Origin: an uncultured Christensenella sp.
GTDB taxonomy: Bacteria; Bacillota; Clostridia; Christensenellales; UBA1242
Length of the DNA: 64,000 nucleotides
Direction: 5' to 3'
Assembly (NCBI GenBank): GCA_910584815.1
Contig: CAJUBT010000005.1
Coordinates: 20,827-84,826 of the forward strand
The notes under the pieces were generated by a model. The model was not told the DNA's origin and did no database searches. It was given only the letters and a program-made list of their open reading frames with translations. Shown here piece by piece: positions 43,991 to 52,828 of this stretch (its first letter is position 1; each line of letters begins with the position of its first letter). A program made the translations under genes and the position numbers.

Positions 43991-45150
43991 TAGTTTTTAA
44001 TATCAATAATTTCTATATTTTTGATTGCTTCATTAATTAATTCATTAACTTCTAACAATGCTTCATTTTTTTCTAATTTTTCTATTTTAGGGTGTGTTAC
44101 TGGGTTTTCAGGTAAAAATACGCTACAGCAATCTTCATAAGGTAAAATAGAAGTTTCATATGTTCCAATTTTTTCTGCGATATTAGTAATTTCAATTTTA
44201 TCAAAGCTAATTAATGGTCTAAAAATGGGTAATTGTTTAGACATTTGGTTAGTAACTGTGATACTTTCTACCGTTTGACTAGCCACTTGGGCAAGATTTT
44301 CACCTGTTATTAGCGCTGAACAATTATTTTGTATTGCTACTTTTTCTGCTATACGCATCATAAAACGCCTTACTAAAGTAACCATATATTCGCTATCGCA
44401 ATTTTTATGAATTTCTTCTTGAATTTTGGTAAATGGAACAACAAAAAGGCGGATATCTCCTGTGTATTTTTTAATAATATTAGCAAGATCTATCACTTTT
44501 TGCTTTGCTTGTGGACTTGTGTAAGGAAAACTATAAAAGTGTATTGCGTTTAAACATAATCCTCTTTTTGCCATAAGAAAGCCTGCAACAGAACTATCAA
44601 TACCACCACTTAAAAGTAACATAGCTTTGCCAGAGGTACTAACTGGCATACCACCAAGGCAAGTAATTTTATTGTAAAATATATATGTCCTTAAATTTTG
44701 CCTTACCTCTATAAATATAATTTGTTGAGGGTTATGAACATCTACTTTTGTGTTAGGGTTATTTTTTAAAATAATTTCTCCCATTTTTGCCGATAATTCA
44801 TAAGATTTCAAATTAAAAGTTTTATCTGCACGCTTTGTTTCCACTTTAAATGTGGGTTCAGTAATATTAATAGTTTCACAAACTGTTGAAATATTTTCTA
44901 AGCTAGTTTCAACTTCGTATGCAAGACTTATAGAAACAATTCCAAAAACGGTTTTAAGTTTTGAAATTATAAGTTCTTTATCTTGTTCTGAGAAATTGCT
45001 TACAAGAAATCTTCCTGATATTTTTTCTAAAGATAGATTAATTCCTTTAAATCTCCTTTTAATATTTTTAAAAAGAGTGTTTTCAAAAAAGGAATAGTTT
45101 TTTCCTTTTAAAAATATTTCGCCGTATCTTATTAAAATTACTTCTTTCAT
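43990..45150 (-). CDS. thiI: tRNA 4-thiouridine synthase ThiI
   Basis: The enzyme adenylates U8 of tRNA and transfers sulfur to make 4-thiouridine; in some bacteria it also supplies thiazole sulfur. In the 386-residue protein an N-terminal ferredoxin-like plus THUMP domain (about 1-165) is followed by the PP-loop ATPase with LLSGGIDSSVAGFLMAKRG. Other motifs are IRLFVVPFTKIQEEI, ITGENLAQVASQT and YEDCCSVFLP. There is no C-terminal rhodanese domain, as is common in Bacillota. The partner cysteine desulfurase gene lies 10 bases upstream, the usual NifZ-ThiI pairing. Confidence 0.95.
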   Translation of the reverse strand: MKEVILIRYGEIFLKGKNYSFFENTLFKNIKRRFKGINLSLEKISGRFLVSNFSEQDKELIISKLKTVFGIVSISLAYEVETSLENISTVCETINITEPTFKVETKRADKTFNLKSYELSAKMGEIILKNNPNTKVDVHNPQQIIFIEVRQNLRTYIFYNKITCLGGMPVSTSGKAMLLLSGGIDSSVAGFLMAKRGLCLNAIHFYSFPYTSPQAKQKVIDLANIIKKYTGDIRLFVVPFTKIQEEIHKNCDSEYMVTLVRRFMMRIAEKVAIQNNCSALITGENLAQVASQTVESITVTNQMSKQLPIFRPLISFDKIEITNIAEKIGTYETSILPYEDCCSVFLPENPVTHPKIEKLEKNEALLEVNELINEAIKNIEIIDIKN

Positions 45151-45160
45151 TAATTTCCCC

Positions 45161-46318
45161 TTATGTGTTAATATTAAGCAAATAATTTTTTAATTCTAAA
45201 ATAAGTGTATCTATTTCTTGCTTTGTGTTTTTAGGATTAAAACTAATTCGTACTGACCCCATAATTTCATTTTTGTTAAAACCTATGCTTTCTAATATTC
45301 TATTACCAACTTTGTTTGAAGAACAAGCAGAGCCAGTTCCGATATAAATGTTTTTACTATCAAGGTAATTCATTATTGTTTCTCCCCTATTTCCATTAAA
45401 TATTATACTGTTAATATAAGGAGAACAATAATTATTAGAAACAATAATAATTTTATTATTAATATTTTTTATTTTAAAAAGTTCATTATTTAATTCTATT
45501 AACTTTAATGTTAAATAATTATTTAATTCTTTAACATTTTCATAGTTTTGTTCCAAATTATCAAAAACGATTTGTGCTGCTTTTGAGAAAGATAAAATTC
45601 CAGCTGGGTTAACTGTACCTGACCTTATTGTAAATTCTTGATTTCCACCATAGTTTATGTTTTTTATTTTTGTTCGAGATGAAACATATAACGCACCTAT
45701 CCCTTTTATGCCACCAATTTTATGTGCTGAGATAGAACACAAATCTACCTTAGAAGTTAAAACAGAAAATTTAATTTTACCAAACCCTTGAACTGCATCT
45801 ATATGTAAAACACAATTAGGAGATTTTTTATCTAGAATTTTTCTTATTTTAGTAATATCATTAATAGCTCCAGTTTCATTACTTACAAGCATTGCAGAAA
45901 CAAAACAGGTGTCTGGTGTGCATAAAAATTCTAATTCTTCATAATTGATTTGCCCATTTTTACTAAGCCCAATAAATTGTACATCATAACCTCTATTTTT
46001 AAGTTCACAAGCACAATTATAAACAGAGGGATGTTCACCCATAGAAAAAATGTATCTTTTTTGTTTATTAACTGCAGAACCAAAAATTGCCAAGTTATTA
46101 GATTCTGTAGCACCCGAAGTGAAGATTATTTTATCGGTTGCCTCTCCACCTAAAAGATTTATAAATTGTTGCCTTATTTGATTAATTTCATTTGATAGAG
46201 ATAGTGCAACAGAATAAGAAGCCGAAGGATTAAAATATCTTTCGGCATTTATTTTATTAAAAATTTCTAAACTTTCTTTATTTGGTTTTGTGGTTGCAGC
46301 ATTGTCTAAATAAATCAT
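45161..46318 (-). CDS. Cysteine desulfurase (NifS/IscS family)
   Basis: This PLP enzyme takes sulfur from cysteine as a persulfide. The 385-residue protein starts with YLDNAATTKPN. The PLP lysine lies in SISAHKIGGIKGIGALY, the cofactor-binding region is FTSGATESNNLAI, and the active cysteine loop is YIGTGSACSSNKVG. The close upstream link to thiI suggests that it feeds ThiI for tRNA thiolation, as NifZ does in B. subtilis, rather than general Fe-S assembly. Confidence 0.92.
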   Translation of the reverse strand: MIYLDNAATTKPNKESLEIFNKINAERYFNPSASYSVALSLSNEINQIRQQFINLLGGEATDKIIFTSGATESNNLAIFGSAVNKQKRYIFSMGEHPSVYNCACELKNRGYDVQFIGLSKNGQINYEELEFLCTPDTCFVSAMLVSNETGAINDITKIRKILDKKSPNCVLHIDAVQGFGKIKFSVLTSKVDLCSISAHKIGGIKGIGALYVSSRTKIKNINYGGNQEFTIRSGTVNPAGILSFSKAAQIVFDNLEQNYENVKELNNYLTLKLIELNNELFKIKNINNKIIIVSNNYCSPYINSIIFNGNRGETIMNYLDSKNIYIGTGSACSSNKVGNRILESIGFNKNEIMGSVRISFNPKNTKQEIDTLILELKNYLLNINT

Positions 46319-46341
46319 TTTTGTACCTTAAAATTTAAAGA

Positions 46342-48714
46342 TTATAATTTAATATCTATTGAATTTTGTTTAAATTTATCTATAACAGCAGTATGAAATT
46401 TTTCAATATCCTCTGAAGTTAAAGTTCTGTCTAAACTATTAACTTCATAATGTAAGGTATATGTTTTGAAATTGCTATCTTTTTCCTCATAAATTCCAAG
46501 TAGATTTACACTATAATTAAGTTTTGTTTTTATATCCTTTGCATAGCCAATTATGTCTTTATATAATAGTTCTTTAGGAATGTTAAAACTAAAATCTAAT
46601 TTAGTGGTTGGGTATTTACTAATTTTTTCAAATTTTATTTCGTTATTACTTATATCCATTAGTTTGGTAAAGTTTATTTCAAAACCTACAACGGTACAGT
46701 TTTCCTTAATATTATTTGAATTAGTGGTATGAATAGTAAAAATATCTCCAACTTCAATATTGTTTGCTAAAATTTTATAGTAATTTTTTGGATGATAGTA
46801 ATTATTTTTTGGTGTAGATAGTGATAAAGACATTTCAATTTTAAAAATATATTCAAATAAATAATTAAGAATTTCTTTTAAATTTAAAAGTTCATTTTCT
46901 AAACTGCCATTTTTGTTATATAAAATTACTCCAAGACTTTTTGTTTCATCAGCAAGTCCATCTTCTTTTATGTTTCTAACAACTCTTCCAATTTCAAAGG
47001 TTCCTATTTTATTAAGTGCGTTTTTATTATCAACAACAACTTTTAATAAACTTGGAATAATTGTACTTCTTATTTTATCGTTTTCTTTATTTATAGAATT
47101 AACACATCTTATAACACTTGTTGGTTGTAAATTTAATAATGAGTTTGTTGCAAGGTCGTACCATATATATGAATGAGTTTCATTTAAATCAAACCTAGTT
47201 GCAAGAGTAAGTTTTGTGTCATATTCTAATTTTATTGCTTTATCTAATAAAGCGGGTTTTACAGGTTGAATTATGGATTTAGGAGTAATGTTATCATAGC
47301 CATAAATTCTAGTAATTTCTTCAACTAGGTCTGCTTTACCATTTATATCTTTTGTTGCTCTAAATGTTGGAACAGAAAATTTATAAACGCCATTGTTATT
47401 TTCAAGTAGTTTAAATTCCAAACTTTGTAAAATACTTAAAATAGTTTTTTCATCGATTTCAATTCCAATAAAATTATCTATATAAGCTTTTGTTAATGTT
47501 ATTTCTAATTTTTTATATTTGTTTAAGTAACAGTCAGTTATATTAGAGGATATATCTGCATTTTTGTCGTGTTGTTTAATAAGATAAATATATCTTAAAA
47601 GTGCTGTTAAAGTTAGTTCAGGGTCGAGAGATTTTTCATATCTTGCACTAGCCTCTGTGCGCATTCCAAGGCTTGTAGCTGTAGTTCTAACTTTATAGGC
47701 ATCAAAATTAGCAGACTCTATAAGAACACTTGAGGTTTCATTAGTTATTTCGCTATTTTCCCCTCCCATTATTCCAGCAAGTGCAACAGGGTTATTATTA
47801 GTTGCTATAACCATAGTTTCTTTTTGTAAATTTCTGTTATTTCCATCTAGAGTTTTAAACGAACAAGCATTATTTAAGTCATATACTTGAATATTTTTAA
47901 CAATGTTATTGTCAAAAGCGTGCATAGGCTGACCAAGTTCTAACATTACATAGTTAGTTACATCTGCAAGTAAATTGATGCCACGCATTCCACAATAATA
48001 TAAACGAATTTGCATATTTATAGAAGAATTTTTAATTGTAATATTATTCATACTTGCGGTTGTATATCTATTACAAAATTTTGATGTAACTTTTACATCT
48101 ATATTATTATTTGATTTAAAGTTTTGTAGTTTTTCAACTGGGAGTTCTTTTAATTTTCTACCAGTTAAAGCTGCAATTTCTCTTGCTATTCCGTAATGCC
48201 CCCAAAGGTCTGGGCGATTGGTTAAAGATTTATTGTCAACTTCAAAAATAATATCTTCCATATCTAAAACTTGTTTAATATCAACCCCAATAGGAGTGTT
48301 TTCATCAAGTTCTATAATTCCAGAATGATCATCACTTACACCAATTTCATCTCCACCGCAACACATTCCAAAACTTTCTACACCTGCAAGTTTTGCTTTT
48401 GATATTTTAATATCACCAAGTTTAGCACCTATTTTAGCTAGTGCTGTAACCAAACCAACGCGAACATTTGGTGCACCGCAAACAATTTGAAGAGTTTCAT
48501 CTCCAGCATCTACTTTTAAAAGGTGTAATTTTTTACTATTTGGAACGTCTTGAACTTCAACTATTTTTGCTGTTACAACACCACTTATATTTTTACCTTT
48601 ATATTCTATGCCTTCAACTTCTGCTACTCCCATAGTAAATTTTGAAATTGTTTCTTCTATGTTTATCCCATCTAAATCAACGAAATCTTTTATCCAATTA
48701 ATTGATACCTTCAT
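46342..48714 (-). CDS. pheT: Phenylalanyl-tRNA synthetase beta subunit
   Basis: The 790-residue protein has all expected domains. The N-terminal EMAP-like tRNA-binding domain (about 40-150) contains NSKKLHLLKVDAG and VCGAPNVR. B3/B4 editing domain follows with YVMLELGQPMHAFD. A B5 domain lies near 400-470. The catalytic-like core begins near DLVEEITRIYGYDNI. The C-terminal FDX-ACB domain (about 690-790) ends LTSEDIEKFHTAVIDKF. It begins 25 bases after the pheS stop, so the pair is one operon. The downstream cysteine desulfurase and thiI genes may belong to the same transcript. Confidence 0.96.
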   Translation of the reverse strand: MKVSINWIKDFVDLDGINIEETISKFTMGVAEVEGIEYKGKNISGVVTAKIVEVQDVPNSKKLHLLKVDAGDETLQIVCGAPNVRVGLVTALAKIGAKLGDIKISKAKLAGVESFGMCCGGDEIGVSDDHSGIIELDENTPIGVDIKQVLDMEDIIFEVDNKSLTNRPDLWGHYGIAREIAALTGRKLKELPVEKLQNFKSNNNIDVKVTSKFCNRYTTASMNNITIKNSSINMQIRLYYCGMRGINLLADVTNYVMLELGQPMHAFDNNIVKNIQVYDLNNACSFKTLDGNNRNLQKETMVIATNNNPVALAGIMGGENSEITNETSSVLIESANFDAYKVRTTATSLGMRTEASARYEKSLDPELTLTALLRYIYLIKQHDKNADISSNITDCYLNKYKKLEITLTKAYIDNFIGIEIDEKTILSILQSLEFKLLENNNGVYKFSVPTFRATKDINGKADLVEEITRIYGYDNITPKSIIQPVKPALLDKAIKLEYDTKLTLATRFDLNETHSYIWYDLATNSLLNLQPTSVIRCVNSINKENDKIRSTIIPSLLKVVVDNKNALNKIGTFEIGRVVRNIKEDGLADETKSLGVILYNKNGSLENELLNLKEILNYLFEYIFKIEMSLSLSTPKNNYYHPKNYYKILANNIEVGDIFTIHTTNSNNIKENCTVVGFEINFTKLMDISNNEIKFEKISKYPTTKLDFSFNIPKELLYKDIIGYAKDIKTKLNYSVNLLGIYEEKDSNFKTYTLHYEVNSLDRTLTSEDIEKFHTAVIDKFKQNSIDIKL

Positions 48715-48739
48715 TCTTGTTTATTCCCCTTTAACCTTC

Positions 48740-49768
48740 TTACTTAACCTTTGCTTGAGATAAAGCTGTAATATTGCCACTATTTAACAATCTAATTTCT
48801 GTAATGTCATAGGTCATCATAGCAAGCCTTGAAAATCCTAAACCAAAAGCAAAACCTTGATATTCATCTGGGTCAATACCACCCATTTTTAAAACATTAG
48901 GGTGAATCATCCCACAAGGGCATAATTCTATCCAACCACCGTGTTTGCAAACTCTGCAGCCCTTGCCATTGCAATAAGGACAAGAAATGTCTAGTTCAAA
49001 CCCAGGTTCAACAAAAGGAAAGAAACCAGGTCTTAACCTTACATCTATTTCCTTACCGAAAACTTGTGTTAACATTTTTTTCATAAAATAAATTAAATTT
49101 GAAATGCTAACATTTTTGTCAATCATCATACCCTCAATTTGAAAGAAAGTGTTTTCGTGGCTAGCATCTAGTTCTTCATTTCTAAAACATCTTCCTGGAA
49201 ATATTGCTTTTAATGGAGCTCCATATTTTTTCATAATTCTGTTTTGTGCTGCTGAAGTGTGCGTTTTAAGAACTTGTCCATTATCTAAATAAAAGGTGTC
49301 TTGCATATCTCTTGCTGGATGATTTTTAGGCACATTAACGGCTTCAAAATTATTATATTCTGTTTCTATTTCATTACCATCTTCAACGGTAAAACCCATA
49401 CTTAAAAAGATATCTATAACCTTTTGTTGTACTATAGTAATAGGGTGCAAACTTCCCTTTAGTTTTTTACAACTTGGAATAGTTAAGTCCACTTGCTTTG
49501 TATTGTTAATGCTATCTTCAATTTTCTTTTTAATAAAATATTTTTCTTTTTCTTCAATGGCTGTAGAAATTGATTGTTTTAAATTGTTAACTGCAAGCCC
49601 AAAATTCTTTTTTTCTTCATTAGGAATTTCTTTCATTAGTTTCATTAGATCTGTAACTTTACCAGATTTACCAAGATATAATTGATAAAAAGATGATAAT
49701 TCTTCAGATGAATTTATGTTTTTTAATTGTTCCTGTGCTTCAATTAAAATTTTTTGAATATCTACCAT
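48740..49768 (-). CDS. pheS: Phenylalanyl-tRNA synthetase alpha subunit
   Basis: This is the catalytic class II subunit. The 342-residue protein has an N-terminal coiled coil (about 1-85). Motif 2 is in HTSAAQNRIMKK and FPGRCFRNEELDASHENTFFQIEG, and motif 3 in GFAFGLGFSRLAMM. The cysteine-rich segment CPYCNGKGCRVCKHGGW is a normal family insertion. AAAAGGG precedes the ATG. The leader region upstream carries a promoter and a terminator hairpin 35 bases before the start codon. Confidence 0.96.
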   Translation of the reverse strand: MVDIQKILIEAQEQLKNINSSEELSSFYQLYLGKSGKVTDLMKLMKEIPNEEKKNFGLAVNNLKQSISTAIEEKEKYFIKKKIEDSINNTKQVDLTIPSCKKLKGSLHPITIVQQKVIDIFLSMGFTVEDGNEIETEYNNFEAVNVPKNHPARDMQDTFYLDNGQVLKTHTSAAQNRIMKKYGAPLKAIFPGRCFRNEELDASHENTFFQIEGMMIDKNVSISNLIYFMKKMLTQVFGKEIDVRLRPGFFPFVEPGFELDISCPYCNGKGCRVCKHGGWIELCPCGMIHPNVLKMGGIDPDEYQGFAFGLGFSRLAMMTYDITEIRLLNSGNITALSQAKVK

Positions 49769-49794
49769 AATTAACTACCCTTTTAATATTAAAA

Positions 49795-50016
49795 AATAAA
49801 AAACAACTTACCAAAATTGTCAATTATTTGACATTAGGGCGAAGTTGCTTTCTTCACTTTATAACCTAAACATTTAGTAAAATACTAAACATAACTTTTG
49901 GAAATTTTTTAAAGGAACAAGTCCGTTCTTCCCTACTATAGTTTTAAAAGTTAAATTTTATTTAAAAACTTATTTTTTAACAAAAGAATGTTAGCATTAT
50001 TTATGGGTTTTGTCAA
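49795..50016 (-). promoter_or_regulatory. pheST promoter and transcription-attenuation leader
   Basis: On the minus strand TTGACA (50016-50011), a 17-bp spacer and TAACAT (49993-49988) form a strong promoter. The leader of roughly 210 bases contains GGAAC/GTTCC and TTTAGTA/TACTAAA hairpins. It ends in a long stem: CAACTT/AAGTTG outer arms (49842-49847 and 49804-49809) and TGTCAA/TTGACA inner arms, followed by TTTTTTATTTTTT. This is an intrinsic terminator in front of pheS. A T-box is the usual device at pheST, but the canonical GGGTGG-ACCGCG sequence is not present, so the mechanism is unresolved. Confidence 0.65.
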
Positions 50017-50059
50017 CTTATTAGACAAAACTTAATTATGTTTTGATGTATATAAACTA

Positions 50060-50758
50060 TTATTTTAAATTAGATATATTAGAGTTGTTTAAGTATATAT
50101 TTGGTATTTTTCCGATTATTACACATTCTGCAAGAAGATAATTACTTGATTGCCTTATTTTTTCAAAACCGAATGGAAGAATTAAGGATGCTTCTGTTTC
50201 AATTTCAACATAAATTTTATGATTGGTCTGATTTATTCCCGCTTCTTCAAATGAAGTGTAAAAATTACAACTTGCACTTCCAATAGGTTCAATGCTTAAA
50301 TTTATTTTTCCACCTTTTCCAGATAAAAAGCCAATTCCAGAACAAGTACCAATAGGAATATTAAGCCCAAGTTTAGATACTTTGTCTATTTCATCTTGGG
50401 TAGCTTTTGCAAGAGAGTTGCTCACTTGGTTAATTTTTATAGTTTCTGCTTTTATTGCCAAAATATCTCCATTGCTTGCATATGAAATTTTTACAAAATC
50501 ATCGTAGGCTAAGCTATTAATAACTTCTGCTATTGCATTGTTAGAACTTTTAACTAATAGTTTTTGAATGTTTGCTTCGCCATAAGAATAAATAATAGGG
50601 TTAACAATTTTTACTAAGTAAAGTAATATTAAAAATAAAATTAAAAAGATAGTAAAAGACAACAAAATTAATTTTCGTTTAAAACTTTTACTTCTACTAA
50701 TTTTAAAATGTTTTTTTAGATATTTTTTTTCACAATCGGTATATATACTTTTATTCAC
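50060..50758 (-). CDS. yunB: Sporulation protein YunB
   Basis: A sigma-E-controlled spore protein in B. subtilis, of unknown biochemical role. The 232-residue protein has a basic N-terminus, one membrane helix (about 28-50) and an outside domain with family-typical segments: ANIQKLLVKSSNNAIAEVI, IPIGTCSGIGFLSGKG and INQTNHKIYVEIE. It sits just downstream of the spoVA genes on the same strand, with an 85-base gap. Confidence 0.87.
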   Translation of the reverse strand: MNKSIYTDCEKKYLKKHFKISRSKSFKRKLILLSFTIFLILFLILLYLVKIVNPIIYSYGEANIQKLLVKSSNNAIAEVINSLAYDDFVKISYASNGDILAIKAETIKINQVSNSLAKATQDEIDKVSKLGLNIPIGTCSGIGFLSGKGGKINLSIEPIGSASCNFYTSFEEAGINQTNHKIYVEIETEASLILPFGFEKIRQSSNYLLAECVIIGKIPNIYLNNSNISNLK

Positions 50759-50843
50759 ATTTATTTTTATGACAATATAAAAAAATATATTACTAATTTT
50801 GTAATATATTTTTGTTTTTTGTAGTATTTTATAATATTAAGTT

Positions 50844-51215
50844 TTAAGACTTTTTACTTCTTGACCTGAAAATTAATGCAAACAGATAGCCAAAGCCTAC
50901 CGCAGCAGCTATTCCTGCAGCAGTTGCAGTTAGTCCACCTGTAAATATGCCTAATATACCATCCTTTTTAACGGCTTCCATTGCTCCTCTTGCAAGACTT
51001 GCCCCAAAGCCAATAATAGGAACTGTTATACCAGCATTGGCAAAATTCTTTATAGGTTCAAACAAGGTTACTGCTTGCAAAAAAACTCCAATAAGTTCAA
51101 ATAAAACTAAAATTCTAGCAGAAGTCATTCTTGTTCTAATAATTAATATTTGAGCCAATAAACATATTAGTCCGCCAATTACAAAAACTATTAAATATTT
51201 TAAAAACATATCCAT
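50844..51215 (-). CDS. spoVAE: Stage V sporulation protein AE
   Basis: This is part of the SpoVA channel that moves dipicolinic acid into the forespore and out during germination. The 123-residue protein has three to four membrane segments and the family sequence FVIGGLICLLAQILI, then TVPIIGFGASLARGAMEAVKKDG and FTGGLTATAAGIAAAVGFGYL. It is the last gene of spoVAC-spoVAD-spoVAE, five bases after spoVAD. Confidence 0.93.
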   Translation of the reverse strand: MDMFLKYLIVFVIGGLICLLAQILIIRTRMTSARILVLFELIGVFLQAVTLFEPIKNFANAGITVPIIGFGASLARGAMEAVKKDGILGIFTGGLTATAAGIAAAVGFGYLFALIFRSRSKKS

Positions 51216-51220
51216 AAAAT

Positions 51221-52231
51221 TTATCTTCCTTTTTCTATAATAACAGCGTGGGCAATGCCAGGGATTGTGTCTCCTTGCTGTGCAGAAGTAGTACTCATTA
51301 ATGCCCCTGTGGACATTAATATAACTTTTTTATAATCTCCTGAATCAAGTTTACTTAGAATATAAGAGTTCATAACACTTGCACTACAACCGCAACCACT
51401 GCCCCCCATAAATGCTCGTTCATTATTGTCATAAATTATTTGACCACAATCGCAATAATTTTCTCCAACTTTATAGCCATAGTTTTCTAATAAGTCTACA
51501 AGTAATTCTGAACCAAGTTTTCCTAAATCGCCTGTGGCTATAAGGTCATAATCGCTAGGTTTAGTTTTTGTGTCCTGAAACAAATTTTTAAGTGTGTCTG
51601 CAGCTGCTGGAGCCATTGCTGCACCCATATTATTCATATCATTTATTCCAAAATCAACAACTTTTCCAAAGGTTGCATAGGTTATTTTATGCCCTTCTCC
51701 AACCCTAGAAAGAACACTACAACCAGCTCCTGTAACAGTCCATTGTGCTGTAGGTGGTCTTTGGCAACCCAATTCTAAGGGAAATCTGAATTGTCTTTCT
51801 GCAGTTGAAAAATGACTACAAGTTGCACAAGCAACCTTTTCTGCACTACCCCCATCTATTAAACACGCACCCAAAGCAATGCTTAATGTCATAGTAGAAC
51901 ACGCACCGAATAGCCCTACGAAAGAAGTTTGCAATTGTCTAGCTGAATATGAGGCCGAAATAATTTGATTTAATAAATCACCACTTAATAAAATATCTAT
52001 ATCTGTTGATAATAAATTAGCTTTGTCTACAGCCCCACATATTGCTTGTTCTAACATTTTTCGTTCAGCCCTTTCGTATGTTTTTTCGTTAAAGGCATCA
52101 TTTTTTAAAACATAATCAAAATATTTTGCAACTGGGCTTTTTGCTTCTTTAGGTCCAACTATGGAATAACCACTAATTAGTTTTGGTGGCAATTCAAATT
52201 TTATTGTATTTTCTCCAACTCTCTTTATCAT
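51221..52231 (-). CDS. spoVAD: Stage V sporulation protein AD
   Basis: SpoVAD is the soluble, thiolase-fold subunit that binds dipicolinic acid. The 336-residue protein has family features: SGYSIVGPKEAKSPVAKYFD, LFGACSTMTLSIALGACLIDGG, CATCSHFSTAERQFRFP and MGGSGCGCSASVMNSYIL. It overlaps spoVAC by four bases (ATGA) and is followed directly by spoVAE. Confidence 0.95.
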   Translation of the reverse strand: MIKRVGENTIKFELPPKLISGYSIVGPKEAKSPVAKYFDYVLKNDAFNEKTYERAERKMLEQAICGAVDKANLLSTDIDILLSGDLLNQIISASYSARQLQTSFVGLFGACSTMTLSIALGACLIDGGSAEKVACATCSHFSTAERQFRFPLELGCQRPPTAQWTVTGAGCSVLSRVGEGHKITYATFGKVVDFGINDMNNMGAAMAPAAADTLKNLFQDTKTKPSDYDLIATGDLGKLGSELLVDLLENYGYKVGENYCDCGQIIYDNNERAFMGGSGCGCSASVMNSYILSKLDSGDYKKVILMSTGALMSTTSAQQGDTIPGIAHAVIIEKGR

Positions 52232-52683
52232 AATAACCCCACTATATAATAAATAATTCCTACAATAATGCTTGAAGCAACCCCTGTAACAATAACAGGG
52301 CCTGCTACTGTGAACATTTTAACGCATAAACCAAATATTAACCCTTCATTTTTATATTCTAGTGCTGGGCTAGCAATAGAATTTGAAAAACCTGTTATAG
52401 GAACGATTGAACCTGCACCCGCAAACGCCCCTATTCTATCGTATACGCCAAGCCCTGTTAGAAATGAAGCTAAGAATATAAGAATAATTAAAGTATAGGC
52501 TTGTACATTATCTATTGGAAGTTTTGGAAAGATTGCTTTAATTGCATCACTTATTCCTTGCCCTAAACAACAAATTAGACCTCCCACCAAAAATGCCCAT
52601 AAAAGAGATGGAAAAAACTTTGTTTTAGGTAACCTATTTTCTACATAAGCACAATAAGCTTTATTTATTTTTCCCTTATCCAT
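52228..52683 (-). CDS. spoVAC: Stage V sporulation protein AC
   Basis: SpoVAC is the membrane subunit of the dipicolinate channel, mechanosensitive in B. subtilis. The 151-residue protein has about four membrane segments. Family sequence includes LLWAFLVGGLICCLGQGI, GVYDRIGAFAGAGSIVPITGFSN and SPALEYKNEGLIFGLCVKMF. It is the first gene of the operon, with GGAG before the ATG. The divergent 145-base gap to the lipoprotein gene must hold promoters for both sides; I could not pick a clear sigma-G site. Confidence 0.94.
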   Translation of the reverse strand: MDKGKINKAYCAYVENRLPKTKFFPSLLWAFLVGGLICCLGQGISDAIKAIFPKLPIDNVQAYTLIILIFLASFLTGLGVYDRIGAFAGAGSIVPITGFSNSIASPALEYKNEGLIFGLCVKMFTVAGPVIVTGVASSIIVGIIYYIVGLL

Positions 52684-52828
52684 TTACTACTCCTTTTTTA
52701 CTTTTTTATATTTTTCACAAAAGAATATTTACGAACTTAAAAAAAATAAACATAAATTTATAATTTCATAAATATTTTTTTAAATTTTAAACAAAATAAA
52801 AGTATTAAAGTAAATTTTGGAGGATTTT

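Noticed and set aside
49795..50016. Standard T-box riboswitch call before pheS
   Set aside because: The invariant GGGTGG-ACCGCG core could not be found by eye, so only an attenuator is claimed.
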